Position numbers and translations under genes: made by a program
Notes under the pieces: model-generated
Seen by the model: only the letters and a program-made list of their open reading frames with translations
Told to the model about the DNA's origin: nothing
Databases searched by the model: none
Assembly (NCBI GenBank): GCA_963693085.1
Contig: OY856412.1
Coordinates: 1,058,984,244-1,059,048,243, forward strand
From: Alisma plantago-aquatica
Lineage: Eukaryota > Streptophyta > Magnoliopsida > Alismatales > Alismataceae
DNA length: 64,000 bases
Reading direction: 5' to 3'
Shown here: one piece after another, positions 32,781 through 44,671 of the stretch
How positions within the stretch are numbered: position 1 is the first letter of the stretch
Layout: every line of letters begins with the position of its first letter

Positions 32781-34340
32781 TTGGCACATGTAGTAGATAC
32801 CAAAGCAGAGAAGAGCACAATTAGCCTATGGGATGTGCTAGTGGTCTATGAATTCTTAAATGTTTTCCTAGATGAGTTGCCATGTCTACCTCCTAAAAGA
32901 GAGATAGACTTTGAGATCCAGGTGTTTCCAGGTAGTCAGCCTATAGTGCTACCAGCCTACATAATGGCACCTAAAGAGTTAAAGGAACTCAAGATTCAGT
33001 TACATGAATTACTGGATAAGGGTTTCATTTGACCTAGTTCTTCGCCATGGGGAGCTCCAGTCTTGTTTGTGAAAAAGAAAGATGGTACTATGAGGCTATG
33101 TATAGACTACAAACAGTTGAATAAGATCACCATAAAGAATAAGTATTTGTTGCCAAGGATAGATGGTTTGTTTGATCAGTTTCATGGAGAAATGATCTTT
33201 TCTAAGATAGACTTGAGATCTGGGTATCATCAGTTGAGGATAAAGGCTTCAGATATTCCTAAGTCAGCTTTTAGAACAAGATATGGGCATTATGAGTTTC
33301 TGGTCATGTCGTTTGGACTGACTAATGCCCCAACATCTTTCATGGATATGATGAACTGAGTTTTCAAGCCGTTCTTGGATCAGTTCATAGTGGTTTTCAT
33401 AGATGACATTTTGATTTACTCCAGAGATGATGAGCAGCATGAGCAACATTTGAGGATAACATTATAGTTGTTGAGACAACACTAGTTATATGCTAAGTTC
33501 AGTAAGTGTGAACTCTAGTTAGCTGAGGTGTCTTTTCTTGGACATGTCATCTCAGGAGATGGAGTAAGTGTTGACCCTAAGAAAGTCAAGTCTGTTCTAC
33601 AGTGGGAGTAGCTTAAGACTCCTACTGAGATCAGAAGTTTTTTAGGTTTAGCAGGTTACTACAGGAGGTTCATCCAAAACTTTAGTGTTGTAGCGTCACC
33701 TCTGACACGCTTAACGAGAAAGGGTGCACTGTTTTTCTGGTCAGACAACTGTGAGAAGAGTTTTCAGATCTTGAAGAAGAAGTTGACTACAACACCAATG
33801 TTGATCCTTCCCGAGACAAGTAAAGGTTACACAATGTTTTCTGATGCTTCCAGAAGAGGTTTAGGTTGTGTGTTGATGCCAGAAGGCAAAGTAGTAGCTT
33901 ATACATCTAGACAGCTTAAGAAGAATGAGGAGAATTACCCGACACATGATTTGGAGTTAGTCATTGTAGTTCATTCTCTTAAGACATGGAGTCACTATCT
34001 TTATGGTGATGCATGTCAGGTGTTTACGGATCATAAGAGTTTGAAATATATCTACACCCAGAAGGATCTGAATCTTAGACAGCGGAGATGGTTAGAATTG
34101 ATCAAAGATTATGATGTGACAATAGATTATCATCCTAGAAAGGCAAATGTGGTAGCAGATGCCCTCAGTAGGAAGTCAAGTTCAACAACTGATGCATTCT
34201 CTATGGCATGTTTCAAGAGAGACCTACTAGTAGAGATGCAAAAGTTTAACTTAGACTTAGGGGTGACTGAGCAGAGTGGTTTGATTGCACAGATGCAAAT
34301 CAAACCTACCTTTTATGATCAGATCAAGGAACTTCAATAG
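32781..34340 (+). pseudogene. pol: Tekay reverse transcriptase and RNase H
   Basis: The entry block FLDELPCLPPKREIDFEI is followed by [37 protein letters not shown] and [13 protein letters not shown], with the FIDD catalytic motif intact. [20 protein letters not shown] leads to RNase H ([39 protein letters not shown]). At least six stops interrupt one frame. Two are TGA where relatives have Arg (CGA), near 33030 and 33357, consistent with loss of methylated CpG. The order and motifs are those of chromoviruses. Confidence 0.92.
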
Positions 34341-34674
34341 AGTGACAGTGAGTTACAGCAAATCATGCAGGATATGACAAAGGGAAAAAGACCAGAGTTT
34401 AGGTTTTCAGATGATGGTTTGTTGTATCAGCATGACAGGTTGTGTGTACCTAGAGATAGTGATTTGAAAGTAGATTCTAGAGGAAGCACATGCATCGATG
34501 TACGCTATGGATCCAAGCAACACTAAGATGTATAGGAATATCAAGGGGTTGTATTGGTGGTCAGGTATGAAGAAGGATGTAGCTGAGTACGTGTCTAGAT
34601 GTAGTGTGTGCCAGTAGGCTAAAGATGAGCATCAAAAACCTACAGGTACCTTGCAATCTCTTCCTATACCAGAG
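34341..34674 (+). pseudogene. pol: Tekay integrase, N-terminal zinc-binding part
   Basis: Readable blocks include DGLLYQHDRLCVPRD, the HHCC region (EEAHASMYAMDPSNTKMYRN, then GLYWWSGMKKDV and CSVCQ) and LQSLPIPE. The frame is cut exactly after the last block by Athila-B; the matching continuation EWKWEHIT starts at 47419 beyond the target duplication. Stops and a small indel are also present. Confidence 0.88.
34670..34674 (+). other. Left target-site duplication of Athila-B
   Basis: CAGAG, identical to 47416-47420. Confidence 0.93.
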
Positions 34675-34863
34675 TGTTGTGTGATTTATATATCATCTTT
34701 TCACATGCTATCACACATAAATTTGGTTCATTCTGATATAATTCAGTCTCTTTTCATATTACTTTTTCCATCTTTTTGTTATTCTACTTATTTCATAACT
34801 TGCATTGCAGATTTGCCACAAAAAAAACTGAATTCAGAGTTTAGTTCTGCTGAAACAGCAAAA

Positions 34864-35126
34864 TGCACGGTGTGCAGGACAGACGCATGGCGTACACCTT
34901 TCCAGAGAAAATTTGGATCGTTCAGCCAGAAGAACGCACGGCGTGCATGGAGAAAACGCACAGCGTGCATACCGATCCACGGCATGCACCTGGAATGTAA
35001 ACAACCAAAGAAAGTTCTGGAAAGTTGCACGACATGCATATCCTCAGCGCACGTCGTGCACAATTCAGCCCAATGCAAACCGCACTACAGGTGCATGACG
35101 TGCACCCCAGATGCACGGCGTGCACC
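34864..35126 (+). repeat. GCACGNCGTGC palindrome array in Athila-B 5' LTR
   Basis: About nine copies such as TGCACGGCGTGCA, CGCACGTCGTGCA and TGCACGACATGCA in 263 bp, spaced 15-45 bp apart. The same series is in the 3' LTR (45968-46272) and in the internal spacer. Confidence 0.92.
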
Positions 35127-35161
35127 TATCAGTTTCAAAAATACAAAAATTCAGAATTTGA

Positions 35162-35174
35162 TTTTAAAATAAGG
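35162..35174 (+). promoter_or_regulatory. TATA-like box in Athila-B 5' LTR
   Basis: TTTTAAAATAAGG, conserved in the 3' LTR at 46308-46320. It lies 37 bp after the last palindrome, as expected for a promoter with an upstream array. Confidence 0.4.
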
Positions 35175-36276
35175 AGGGAAGGCAAGGGGCAGTTATGTTG
35201 GGTCATTTGTGGAGTTTTCTCTCGTCCTAGAGCTAGATGAGACCAAAGGAGGGTGATTTTGGAGAGATCCAAGGTGGTTTCTAGCATAAGGAGACCATTT
35301 CTTCTTCTCTACTTCTCCGTTGTCTTCTCCAAGGTGCAGCCAAGCTTCCCCAACTTTGAGCAGCTTCTTGGGAAAGGAGCTAGTCCGTCTTGGAGCAGCT
35401 AAAGAAGGAGAATTTCATCCCCAAGCCAGAATTATTCCTTCTTGTGGTTACATATTTAGTTCTCTTTGTCTTTTCCCTTCTAAATCATATTTAGAACTGA
35501 AATCTCTGTAACAAATCTGCAAGACATGGTTATGGATGAGTAGTTATTCTTTTCTTGGGCATGGGAGAGTAGCTCCCATGTCATAGCATGTATAGAACAA
35601 GTAATTTCGTACTAAATACTATGTTTCTTGTTTCTTAACCATGAAAGTACCGGTTTACTCTTTTCTTGCATGTATTGTTGGCCACTTTATATGCATGTTT
35701 TCTGCTTTTTTGCTTGATCTGAGAAGATAAGTATGAATGTATGGAGGTGCTCTTCTTGGCAACTCTTCCTCTTCTACGAGAGTAGAGAGGAATGAGTTGA
35801 GGAATAGTTTTTGATCAAAAGCAAAATTCATACACGAGAGTGTTGTTTTAAGGTGTGATCGTTGCATTTACACCGGGAGGTGGAATGTAACACAACCTTT
35901 CCTTGAAATAAGAACTTATGTATGTTTAAATTATTATGTTCCTTTGATTGCTATGATGTGTGAACGAAATCCTAATTTCTAAGATTCCTAATATTTCTAA
36001 AATCAAACTTCTTTTAGTAGTTCTTGCTTGCTAGTTAAAAACTAAATTTTCTACTGCTAGAATATGAATTCTCTGCATTTAGACAAGCATTTTCATTTCC
36101 TTAAAACCGATCTAGATTGTTGAACGTTAGTGCTATTGCGTTCAATTAAATTAGCTAAGCTCCTTGTGTTCAAACTCGACTATACTACCTCCGTATACTT
36201 GTGGAGAGTGGTTAAGTTGGGTAAACTATCCTTTGTTTGGATTGAAACTCGTTAGCCTAAATAGCCAACAAGTTTG

Positions 36277-36294
36277 TGGCACCGTTGCCGAGGA
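36277..36294 (+). other. Athila-B primer-binding site (tRNA-Asp type)
   Basis: TGGCACCGTTGCCGAGGA, one or two changes from the tRNA-Asp-complementary form; 6 bp after the LTR end. Confidence 0.88.
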
Positions 36295-36422
36295 GCTACG
36301 GTAATTAAGTTGGAGTAATAAGTACTAATTAGTATTCAAGACTAGATCATCATTTCCATACTTCGAAATTTCATATACCTTTTATTTGTGTTCTTAATTT
36401 CTTTTGCATTTTTTCAGGTTGT

Positions 36423-38330
36423 ATGTGTCGCTCACAACGAGGTCTTCAAACATCTACTTTGTTAGACCTTGAAATCGAGCGTACTCTTTCAAGCTTGATA
36501 AGAGCAAGAAGAGTGGAACAACCGCTACTAGGAGGTACTCTGCCATCACCATCATCACCACCACCGTCTTCTTCACCTTCTGTGGTAGCTACACCAAGCA
36601 ATCCAGCCATGGAAGATGATCATCCTTTAAAAGATTTTGCAATGCCGATCACCACAGACATCTGTGGGGCCATTGACTTGCCTGCTATAGAAGCAAATAA
36701 CTTCTCAATTGCTCCTTCTATGATGCAAATGATACAACATAACCATTTTGGGGGTAAAACTAATGAAGACCCAAGTCTTCATGTCGCCAAGTTCTTCGAA
36801 TATATGAATAACTTCAAGATTAACGGAGTGTCTGTTGATGGAATTAGAATCATGTTATTTCCCTTCACCTTAAGAAATAGAGCCAAGGTGTGGCTTTTGT
36901 CTCTTCCCAAGAAGTCAATTAAAACTTGGGACTAGCTCCTTAATGCTTTCCTTACAAAGTATTTTCCACCAAGCAAGATAGCCCATTTGAGGAACCAGCT
37001 CACCAATTTTTCTTAGAGTGAAGGAGATACTCTATATGACACATGGGAACAAAGATCTTCAACGCCTTTGCCCACACCATGGTTTGACAAATTGGCTTCT
37101 ACTTCAAACTTTCTATAATGGACTGTTTTACAATACCCGGTTGACTTTAGATGACGCAGCTGGTGGTGCATTAATGACTAAGTCTTATAGAGAGTCTTAT
37201 GATATTATTGAAGATATATCACTAAACCACTGCCAATGGGGAGGAGATAAAGGAGCAAAATCAACCTCTACAGCAAGTTCTTCAACCAGAAAACAAGGAG
37301 GAAAACACACTGTTGATGTCATTGACCTTATTGCTGCCAAGCTAGATGTGCTTACATAGAAATTTGAGAAATTGACCACTTTTCCAATTCAATCCGCTGA
37401 AGCAACATGTGAAGCTTGTGGTAATGCAGGACATACTTCTTCTTCATGTTTTTCCCCTAATGTAATGGAAGGAAACTTTGAACAGGTCAATGTTGTTGGG
37501 ATGCAAGGGAATAAGCAATACAATCCCTATTCCAACCAATACAATCTGGGATGGAGAGATCATCCTAATTTCTCCTACTGGAATACAAGAAATACTCGAA
37601 ACATCCAGCAAGGACAGCAGCAACTGCAACAACAACAACATGCCAACCGTCAACGAAATCCGTCGGGGTTCAACAATAGGGGTTATCAACAGCCGCAACA
37701 ACCCCAAGGTTCTTCTCTAGAAGCTATGATGGAAAAATTCATATCTACACAAATGCAACAAAATGAGGAACTCTAGGGAAATGACAAGCTTTTAAAAGAT
37801 GCTATTGCTCAACTTTCTACAAAGGTGGATGGAATTTCCACTCACACCAAGATGTTAGAAAACCAAATAGTACAACAAGCTCTAAACCAACAAAGGACTC
37901 CACAATCCGGTTCTCTTCCAAGCCAACCGGAAGTGAACCCAAGGCAACAAGCTCATGCAATTATCCTAAGAAGTGGATCTGAGATTGAAAGACCTTCTCC
38001 ATCCAAGGAGAAGAACATGAAGGTAACTGATGAAGATGAGTCCAACACTCCTAATTGCAGCAAGGAGAAAGGTAAAGCTGAAGCACACCCTTCTTTCAAA
38101 GCCACTACACCTTTTCCTCAAAGGTTAGCCAATAAGAAGGAAGACCAGAAATTTAGGAAGTTTATGGACATAAACAACAAATTGCATGTCAATCTTCCTT
38201 TTGCTGAAGTTATTACTGAAATGCCTTCTTATGCTAAATTCCTTAAAGATATTTTGACTAAAAGAAGAAAATTTGATCAAGTAGAAACAGTAATGCTTTC
38301 AGAACGAGTGAGTTCTATTATTCAAAATTG
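36423..38330 (+). pseudogene. gag: Athila-B gag
   Basis: ATG at 36423. Conserved Gag blocks: NNFSIAPSMMQMIQHNHFGG, DPSLHVAKFFEYMNNFKING, MLFPFTLRNRAKVWLLSLP, NAFLTKYFPPSKIAHLRNQL, CPHHGLTNWLLLQTFYNGL. A CCHC knuckle (CEACGNAGHTSSSC) lies at about 37405-37450, followed by a Q/N-rich stretch, the AIILRSGSEIE block and PSYAKFLKDILTKRRK. A stop at 36933-36935 (from a Gln codon), another near 37015 and a frameshift near 37055 break it; from there to 39357 the frame is shared with protease and the start of RT. Confidence 0.92.
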
Positions 38331-38766
38331 TCTCCCACAAAATCTTGATGATTTGGGAGCATTTACACTGCCATGCAAGATCAATGATACCACTTTTGAT
38401 AAAGGTCTAGTAGATCTCGGTGCCAGTATTAGTCTCATTCCATTTACCTTATGGTAGGAACTAGATCTTGGGGATTTGAAGCCCTCAAGGATGGCTATTG
38501 AATTAGCTGATCATTCTATTAAATACCTAAAAGGTATAGTGGAAGATGTACTTGTACAAATCAGGAAATTCTATATACCCTGTGATTTTGTTGTTCTTGA
38601 CATGGCGGAAGCTCCTTCCAACCCCGTTGTTTTTGGAAGGCCATTCTTGAGGACTGTCGGATGTCTTTTTGATGTTCGGGAAGGAAAGCTCACTCTACGA
38701 GTTGGGGAAGAGGCTATGGAGTTCTTTGTTTATGAAGCCATGAAGGCACCCGCACGTGTTGAATAA
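38331..38766 (+). pseudogene. pol: Athila-B aspartic protease
   Basis: Contains LVDLGASISLIPFTLW (active-site D-L-G-A), a stop, then MAIELADHSIKYLKGIVEDV and NPVVFGRPFLRTVGCLF. This is the standard Athila protease fold order and length, and it is in frame with gag. A TAG directly after TLW is the only break. Confidence 0.88.
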
Positions 38767-38772
38767 ATATGT

Positions 38773-40500
38773 TTGCTTAATATTATTGATCCTATTGAGA
38801 ATGATACTGAAGATGATGCTAATTTGATGATTAATCTTTCTGATGATGATGTAACTGAACCCAACAATTCTGAAATTTCTAAAGCACTATCTATTTCTAA
38901 AGCAGCAGTTATCAATGAAGATGCTCCACTTGTCGAAGATAAAGTTGATGAACGAATAACAGGAAAAAAGGGAGAACTAAAAGCCCTTCCACCCGGGCTA
39001 AGGTACGCATTTATTGACCCAAATTCTACATCCCCTGTTATAATAAATAATGAATTAACCAATGGCCAAGAAAGTAAATTGCTTGCCGAATTGTGTTTGT
39101 ATAAAGACGTCATTGGTTATTCCATAGAAGATTTAAAAGGCATTCATTCTTCAATTTTTATGCATAGAATAAATATGGAAGATGATGCCAAACCAACAGT
39201 CGAACCACCTAGATGCCTAAATCAAAATATGCTTGAAGTGGTAAAGAAAGAAACTTTCAAGTTAATTGATGTTGGAATCATTTATCCCATAAGTGATAGC
39301 CCCTGGGTTAGTGCCATTAATGTGGTACCTAAAAAGGGGTGGTGCAACTGTCATTAAAGGAGACAATGACGAGTTAATACAAACACACATGGTTACCGTC
39401 TGGAATATGTGTATTGACTACCGACATTTGAATAAGGCAACCCACAAAGATCATTTTCCATTGCCTTTCATTGATTTGATGCTTGAACGTCTTGCCAAGT
39501 ACTCGTATTTTTGTTACTTGGACGGGTATTCCGAATTTTTTTAGATTCCTATCTATCCTCCCGACTAATAGAAAACCACATTCACTTATACTTATGGAAC
39601 ATATGCTTATCGTTGTATGCCGTTTGGTCTTTGCAATGCTCCTGCTACTTTTCAGCGGTGTATGATGGTCATATTCTCTGATTTTATTGAAAATATAATG
39701 GAGATTTTTATGGATGTTTTTAGTGTGTACAGTGACTCTTTTGATCAATGTTTATTGAACCTGTCTCTAGTCTAAGCCCGATGTAAAAAGGTTAACCTAG
39801 TGCTAAACTGCGAGAAATGCCATTTCATGGTACAATCCGGTGTAGTGCTAGGACATTTTGTATCTAACAAGGGTATTGAAGTGGACAGGGCAAAGGTCAA
39901 AACAATTGAGAAGATGTCTACTCCATCTTCAGTTAAAGACATCCGCAGTTTTTTAGCACATGCAGGTTTTTATAGAAGATTCATTAAAGATTTCTCAAAA
40001 ATTGCAAAGCCGATGTGTTCCTTACTTGCAATGGATGTGGAATTTGTGTTTGATGATGATTGATGCAGCCTTTTCCAAGCTCAAAGAGGCCCTCATTTCA
40101 GCCCCAATTATTCAACCTCTAGACTGGGATTCTCCTTTTGAGCTAATGTGTGATGCAAGCGATTATGCAGTGGGATCTGTTTTAGGACAGTGGAGAGACA
40201 AGAAACTCCATGCCATCTATTATTCTAGTAAAACTCTCGATGAAGCACAAATCAACTATACAACCACGGAGAAAGAAATGCTTGCAATTGTATATGGATT
40301 TGACAAGTTTCAATAGTATTTGGTAGGATCAAGGGTGATTGTATATACTAATCATGCTGCCATAAAGTATTTGTTGAACAAAAAAGATGCCAAACCAAGC
40401 CTTATTTGATGGATATTACTTATGCAAGAGTTTGATCTTGAAATCTGAGACAAGAAAGGTATAGAAAATAGTGTTGCCGATCACCTTTCTAGACTGACCA
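38773..40500 (+). pseudogene. pol: Athila-B reverse transcriptase and RNase H
   Basis: RT starts with LPPGLRYAFIDPNSTSPVII and continues NMCIDYRHLNKATHKDHFPL and TYAYRCMPFGLCNAPATFQR. The catalytic YxDD region reads EIFMDVFSVY, so the second Asp is Val. GHFVSNKGIEVDRAKVKTI and SFLAHAGFYRRFIKDFS follow. RNase H shows ELMCDASDYAVGSVLGQWRD, EKEMLAIVYGFDKFQ and [14 protein letters not shown], ending VADHLSRL. Frameshifts near 39340 and 40060 and several TAG/TAA stops, mostly from Gln codons, are present. The catalytic substitution alone would abolish polymerisation. Confidence 0.92.
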
Positions 40501-40517
40501 CAGAGGCTAGAGATCTA

Positions 40518-41857
40518 TTGCCAATTGAGGATCATTTGCCTATTGAAAAGCTCTACGCACTGTCATCAACTCAAGAACCATGGTTTGCCGACATCGCTAA
40601 TTTTCTTGCTACTGGACAACTGCCACCGGACTTGACGTATCAACAAAAGAATAAATTCTTTCATGATGTAAAATTCTATTACTGGGATGACCCATTGCTA
40701 TTCAAGCATGGAAGTGATGGGCTAATATGGAGGTGTTTTGTTGAGGAGGAGGTCCCAAACATCATTGTTGAATGCCATGCCTCTCCTTATGGAGGACATT
40801 TCGGAGGAGAAAAGACTACTGCCAAATTACTTCAAGCTGGTTTCTATTGGCCCACATTATTCAAAGATGTCAATCTATTCGTAAAATCTTGTGATAGATG
40901 CCAAAGGACAGGAGGCATATCCTGCCGCGACGACATGCCACTCAACTCTATCTTAGAGGTCGAGGTGTTTGATGTATTGGGAGTGGACTACATGGGACCT
41001 TTCCCATCTTCTTGTGGGTATCAATACATTCTTGTTACTTGTGAATATGTGTCTAAATGGGTTGAAGCCATTCCAACCCAAGCACTAGACACCAAATCTA
41101 TAATTAAGCTTTTTCAAAAGATTATTTTCCCTCGGTTTGGAGTTCCACGTGCTGTAATTTTTTATGGAGGACACACTTTGCTGAAAAACATTTCAACAAT
41201 CTTCTCTCCAAGTATGGTGTGACTCATAAGATCTCTACGCCCTATCACCCTCAAACATCTGGGCAAGTAGAAGTTTCAAATAGGCAACTGAAGAATATTC
41301 TTGAAAAGACAGTCTCTAATTCAAGGAAAGATTGGGCATTAAAGATAGATGATGCACTATGGGCATATCACACAGCTTACAAAACCATCATCGGGACTAC
41401 TCCATTCAAGCTGATCTATGGCAAATCATGTCACCTTCTACTCGAGTTGGAGCACCTTGCTTTGTGTGCGATTAAGTTCTTGAATTTGGATATGAAGAGG
41501 GAAGGAGAAAAATGTCTATTGCAACTACAGGAGCTTGAAGAACTCCGTCTCGATGCTTATGAGAATGCAAAGTTGTACAAAGAAAGGACAAAGGCTTGGC
41601 ATGATAAAAGAATTCACCGGAAAGACTTCCAAGAAGGAGATAGAGTATTATTATTCAACTCTAAATTAAAGCTATTTCCAGGAAAGCTGAAATCAAAATG
41701 GTCCGACCCATTCCTAGTGCTAAAGATTTTTCCATATGGAGCTGTGGAACTCCAAGGCAAAGATGGAACCTTCAAAGTAAATGGACAGCGTTGCAAATGC
41801 TACTCTTGCGGGGATGAAGTGGAGAAAGGAGCCTGTTGCTCCCTCCAAGATGCTTGA
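40518..41857 (+). pseudogene. pol: Athila-B integrase
   Basis: The zinc-binding HHCC region (ECHASPYGGHFGGEKTTAKL, KSCDRCQRTG) precedes the core. The first catalytic Asp is kept (DVLGVDYMGPFP); the second block reads AVIFYGGH where relatives have AVISDGGSH, so the Asp is Tyr. The Glu block is kept ([18 protein letters not shown]). A C-terminal GPY-like part follows ([20 protein letters not shown]). A frameshift near 41215 splits two open frames of 234 and 212 codons. Integrase would insert the cDNA; this copy cannot. Confidence 0.92.
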
Positions 41858-42069
41858 AGAATTAGAAGAGTCTTACTTTGGACTCTAAATGGAGGACCTT
41901 GTGGGAGTTGACCCCACGTTAGGATAGATTTCTTTTAAGTTTTTCTAGTCAAAAACACTCTTTAAATTTGGTAATAAGCCTCTCATGGATGAATGTAATA
42001 ATCTAGACTTGATTTCCACCCTATCCATATTTGTTTACTGCTGACTGAATGCAATTTTCTACAGAAATC
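41858..42069 (+). other. Spacer after Athila-B integrase
   Basis: Non-coding. GACCCCACGTTAGG and similar phrases are typical of the post-integrase spacer. No feature recognised. Confidence 0.4.
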
Positions 42070-42500
42070 GCAAAGTGCACGATGTGTCTTTTGAAGACAC
42101 GACATGCACCTCAGTAAAAATTGCAACAGAAGATGTTCTGGAAACTGACACGGCGTGCACTATCCATATGCACGTCGTGCACCTGAGAATTGGAGATTCC
42201 AGAAACATTCTAGAAACTAATATGAGGTAAACTATCAATATGCACGGCGTGCGCATGGGAACTGGAAATTTTGGTAACTCTATGGAAACTTGCACGACGT
42301 GCATTCCAAATCTGCACGCCGTGTACCTAGTATTCAAAAGCTACAGCAAAAGTTCTGGAAAGTCACACGGCATGCATATCCTCAACGCACGTCGTGCACC
42401 TAGTCGTAAAGGAAAATTCAAAAATGAAAATTTGGAGAGGTGCACGTCGTGCACCATCTTAGCATGCCGTGCACTTTCTCATAAAGTTTTGATAACAGGG
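42070..42500 (+). repeat. Internal GCACGNCGTGC array upstream of Athila-B ORF3
   Basis: About eleven copies (TGCACGTCGTGCA, TGCACGACGTGCA, TGCACGCCGTGTA and others) in 430 bp. It uses the LTR motif, in the same relative place as the internal array of Athila-A. Confidence 0.9.
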
Positions 42501-43171
42501 ACTGGAGTGCACGATCTAATTTCTCCCCACACTAGCAGCCGTGCACTCCAACTCTAGCAGCTGTGGGAGTCTCCGTCCACCGGAGCCCGAGCAAATGCAC
42601 GTCGTTCCACCGCTCAATCGGCCATGCGCCCCCTTCTTCTTCCTTCCGCAGCAGCCGTCGTGCACCTTGCCACCGTGCACCATGCTGCCGTGCACCTTGC
42701 CGCCGTGCACCTCGCCGCCCACCTTCTCCTTCTTCTCGCCAGCAGTTGTCGCATGACCTAGCAGCAACAACAGGCCTTGCATCCGCCATCCACCAGAGCT
42801 CGAGACACCTCTTTCTTCTCCGTCACACGAGCAACATCAACCAAACATCGTACACCTCGCCCAACTACCTTCCACACCAACAGCCAGCCACCCAGCTTCC
42901 CAAGCCACCACTCTCCATAGTCGAGTTTTCCCAAGCATCGACGCTCAACACCAGTACACCAGCAACGTGCGACAACAACGGAAATTCGCCTAGTGTTCGT
43001 CTTTCCCGCAGAATCACAGTCGTCGGGGCAGATTCAGATCTGCTGCAGATTTATAGGTGCACGTCATGCACAAGCTTTGCACACCGTGCATCATCCTATC
43101 TGAAAAAGAAGAACAAAGCAACTTGCACACCGTGAATGTCAGATACATGCCGTGCACTAGCTGCTGATCGA
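42501..43171 (+). other. C-rich spacer before Athila-B ORF3, with short repeats
   Basis: Contains imperfect repeats of GCCGTGCACC (42655-42715) and two more GCACGNCATGC/CACACCGTGCA motifs near 43060-43135. An open frame at 42563-43135 (Pro/Ser/His-rich) has no recognised homology and overlaps open frames on the other strand, so I do not call it a gene. Confidence 0.5.
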
Positions 43172-44671
43172 ATGGCACCAATTAAACACAAGGCAGGCTG
43201 ATGCCATGGAGTAGCTGCTTCATTTTCCACACCTCCCGCCGTTGATGCAACACCTTCCGCAGAAGAACCAACAGTATTTGTACCCTCTAAAGAGTTCAGG
43301 GTCAGACCCGAGGAGAATGCCGACTACCAGTTCCTCATCACCAGGCGTGTTCTGCCCTCCCGATACATGTGCGAGGAAACCCTTAACAAATTGTGTTTCA
43401 AGAATGAGGTAGTAGACCATTTAAAATTTTTGGGTTTACACTACCTTTGTACCAGAGTTGCTAAAACTTATCCCCACCTAATCTATGAGTTTCTCACAAC
43501 TTTCAAGGCCGAGAATGACCCTCAAAACCGCAGTGCACCTCATCTAAAAATCATTTTTTGACTTTTGGACAAATCATTTTCTATGGATCTTCAGCAGTTT
43601 TGTGTTTTGCTTAAATGCAATTATGGCGGCTACACTGATTATCCTCCCGCCTTCCATAGTGACTCTTTCTGGTCTGAAATCACTTGTGAAACGGTGCATA
43701 GAGCAAGGAACGCTCAGGCTTCAGCAATCCATAATCCAGTTTTCCGAGTTGTGCATCATCTTCTTAGCACAGGGCCTTTTGCTAAAAATGAAACTCAAGG
43801 TGTAGTGGGAAAGACTGATCTCTTTTTCTTATGGTGTTTGGTGAATAATGAGCAAATTAGTATTGGCTACTACATTTTTAATAAGCTTCGTGACACAAAA
43901 AGTGAAGAAAAGGGAGGCTGGTGACATTATGTGCGGGGGGCTGATAAGTATTCTTGCAATGCAGTTGGGATTAGATGTGGGTGATTTAGAACCTGCACCG
44001 GGAAAGAACCTTGTAGATATCAACTATCTCATCTCTTGTGGTCTGATCTTAAGACATGGAAACAACACATCTAAATTCAAGGTTTTTATCACCAAGAAGT
44101 AGTTCATAACCATTCCTGATGCATCTCGAAACGACATCAAGAACAAGGCCACCTGGAAGGTGGAGTTACAACCAGAGGCAGATGAGGAGACACCCACTTG
44201 AGGTGCCAACAACTCTACACCATCGCCTACACCAGCAACCCCTACTCCACTTCCACCATCCACCAGTACTCAGACAGAGTATAGTTGGATGATGTCGAAC
44301 GTGCATCACCTTTACGGCTATGTGCAATAGAGATTTGACCACATCGACACCCGCCTTGACAGATGAGCGTACAATACGACACCCAGTTTGACCACTTGAG
44401 TGCGCAGTAAACTACCATGTACGATATGGTCAACAGGATGGATGTGTGGCACATCTCTCAGGGCCACTACCCTGCCCCTCAGACTTTCCAAACTCCTCTG
44501 CGGCAACAGACTGAAGTTCCACAACATGAGTTTTCCCAGCACCAGCCACAACAGAGCCACGGGCAGCAACCTGACTCATCCGCCCAACCGATGGGCATCC
44601 CTGATATCGTCAGTCAGTTCTTCCCTGAGAAGGGGAGCAGCGGATCCTTTTTTTTATTCCATTCACGATAG
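43172..44671 (+). pseudogene. Athila-B ORF3 (ATHILA ORF-1/env-like region)
   Basis: ATG at 43172 (MAPIKHKAG, then stop). It continues FRVRPEENADYQFLITRRVL, CEETLNKLCFKNEVVDHLKF, DLQQFCVLLKCNYGGY, FWSEITCETVHRARN, NPVFRVVHHLLSTGPFA and KTDLFFLWCLVNNEQISIGY. After a frameshift near 43910 come GGLISILAMQLGLDVGDLEP and a Q/H/P-rich tail ending near 44671. The pattern resembles the extra protein of Athila elements, whose role is unknown. Two blocks are shared with Athila-A ORF3. Several stops make this copy inactive. The start and end are approximate. Confidence 0.7.

Larger units (their letters stand above)
34675..36270 (+). repeat. Athila-B 5' LTR (1596 bp)
   Basis: TG...CA ends match the 3' LTR (45780-47415). 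It contains the GCACGNCGTGC array and, about 37 bp downstream of it, a TTTTAAAATAAGG box. Confidence 0.95.

Noticed and set aside
34864..35126. Regularly repeated dyads resembling a CRISPR array
   Set aside because: The repeat is about 11-13 bp, spacing is irregular, there are no cas genes, and the context is a plant LTR.
42563..43135. 190-codon Pro/Ser/His-rich frame upstream of Athila-B ORF3
   Set aside because: No homology, overlapped by antisense frames, and located in a C-rich spacer with palindromic repeats. It reads as composition rather than a gene.
43565..44102. Functional viral envelope gene in Athila-B
   Set aside because: No signal peptide, membrane segment or open full-length frame was seen. 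Only the position is env-like, so I annotate a decayed ORF3 of unknown role.
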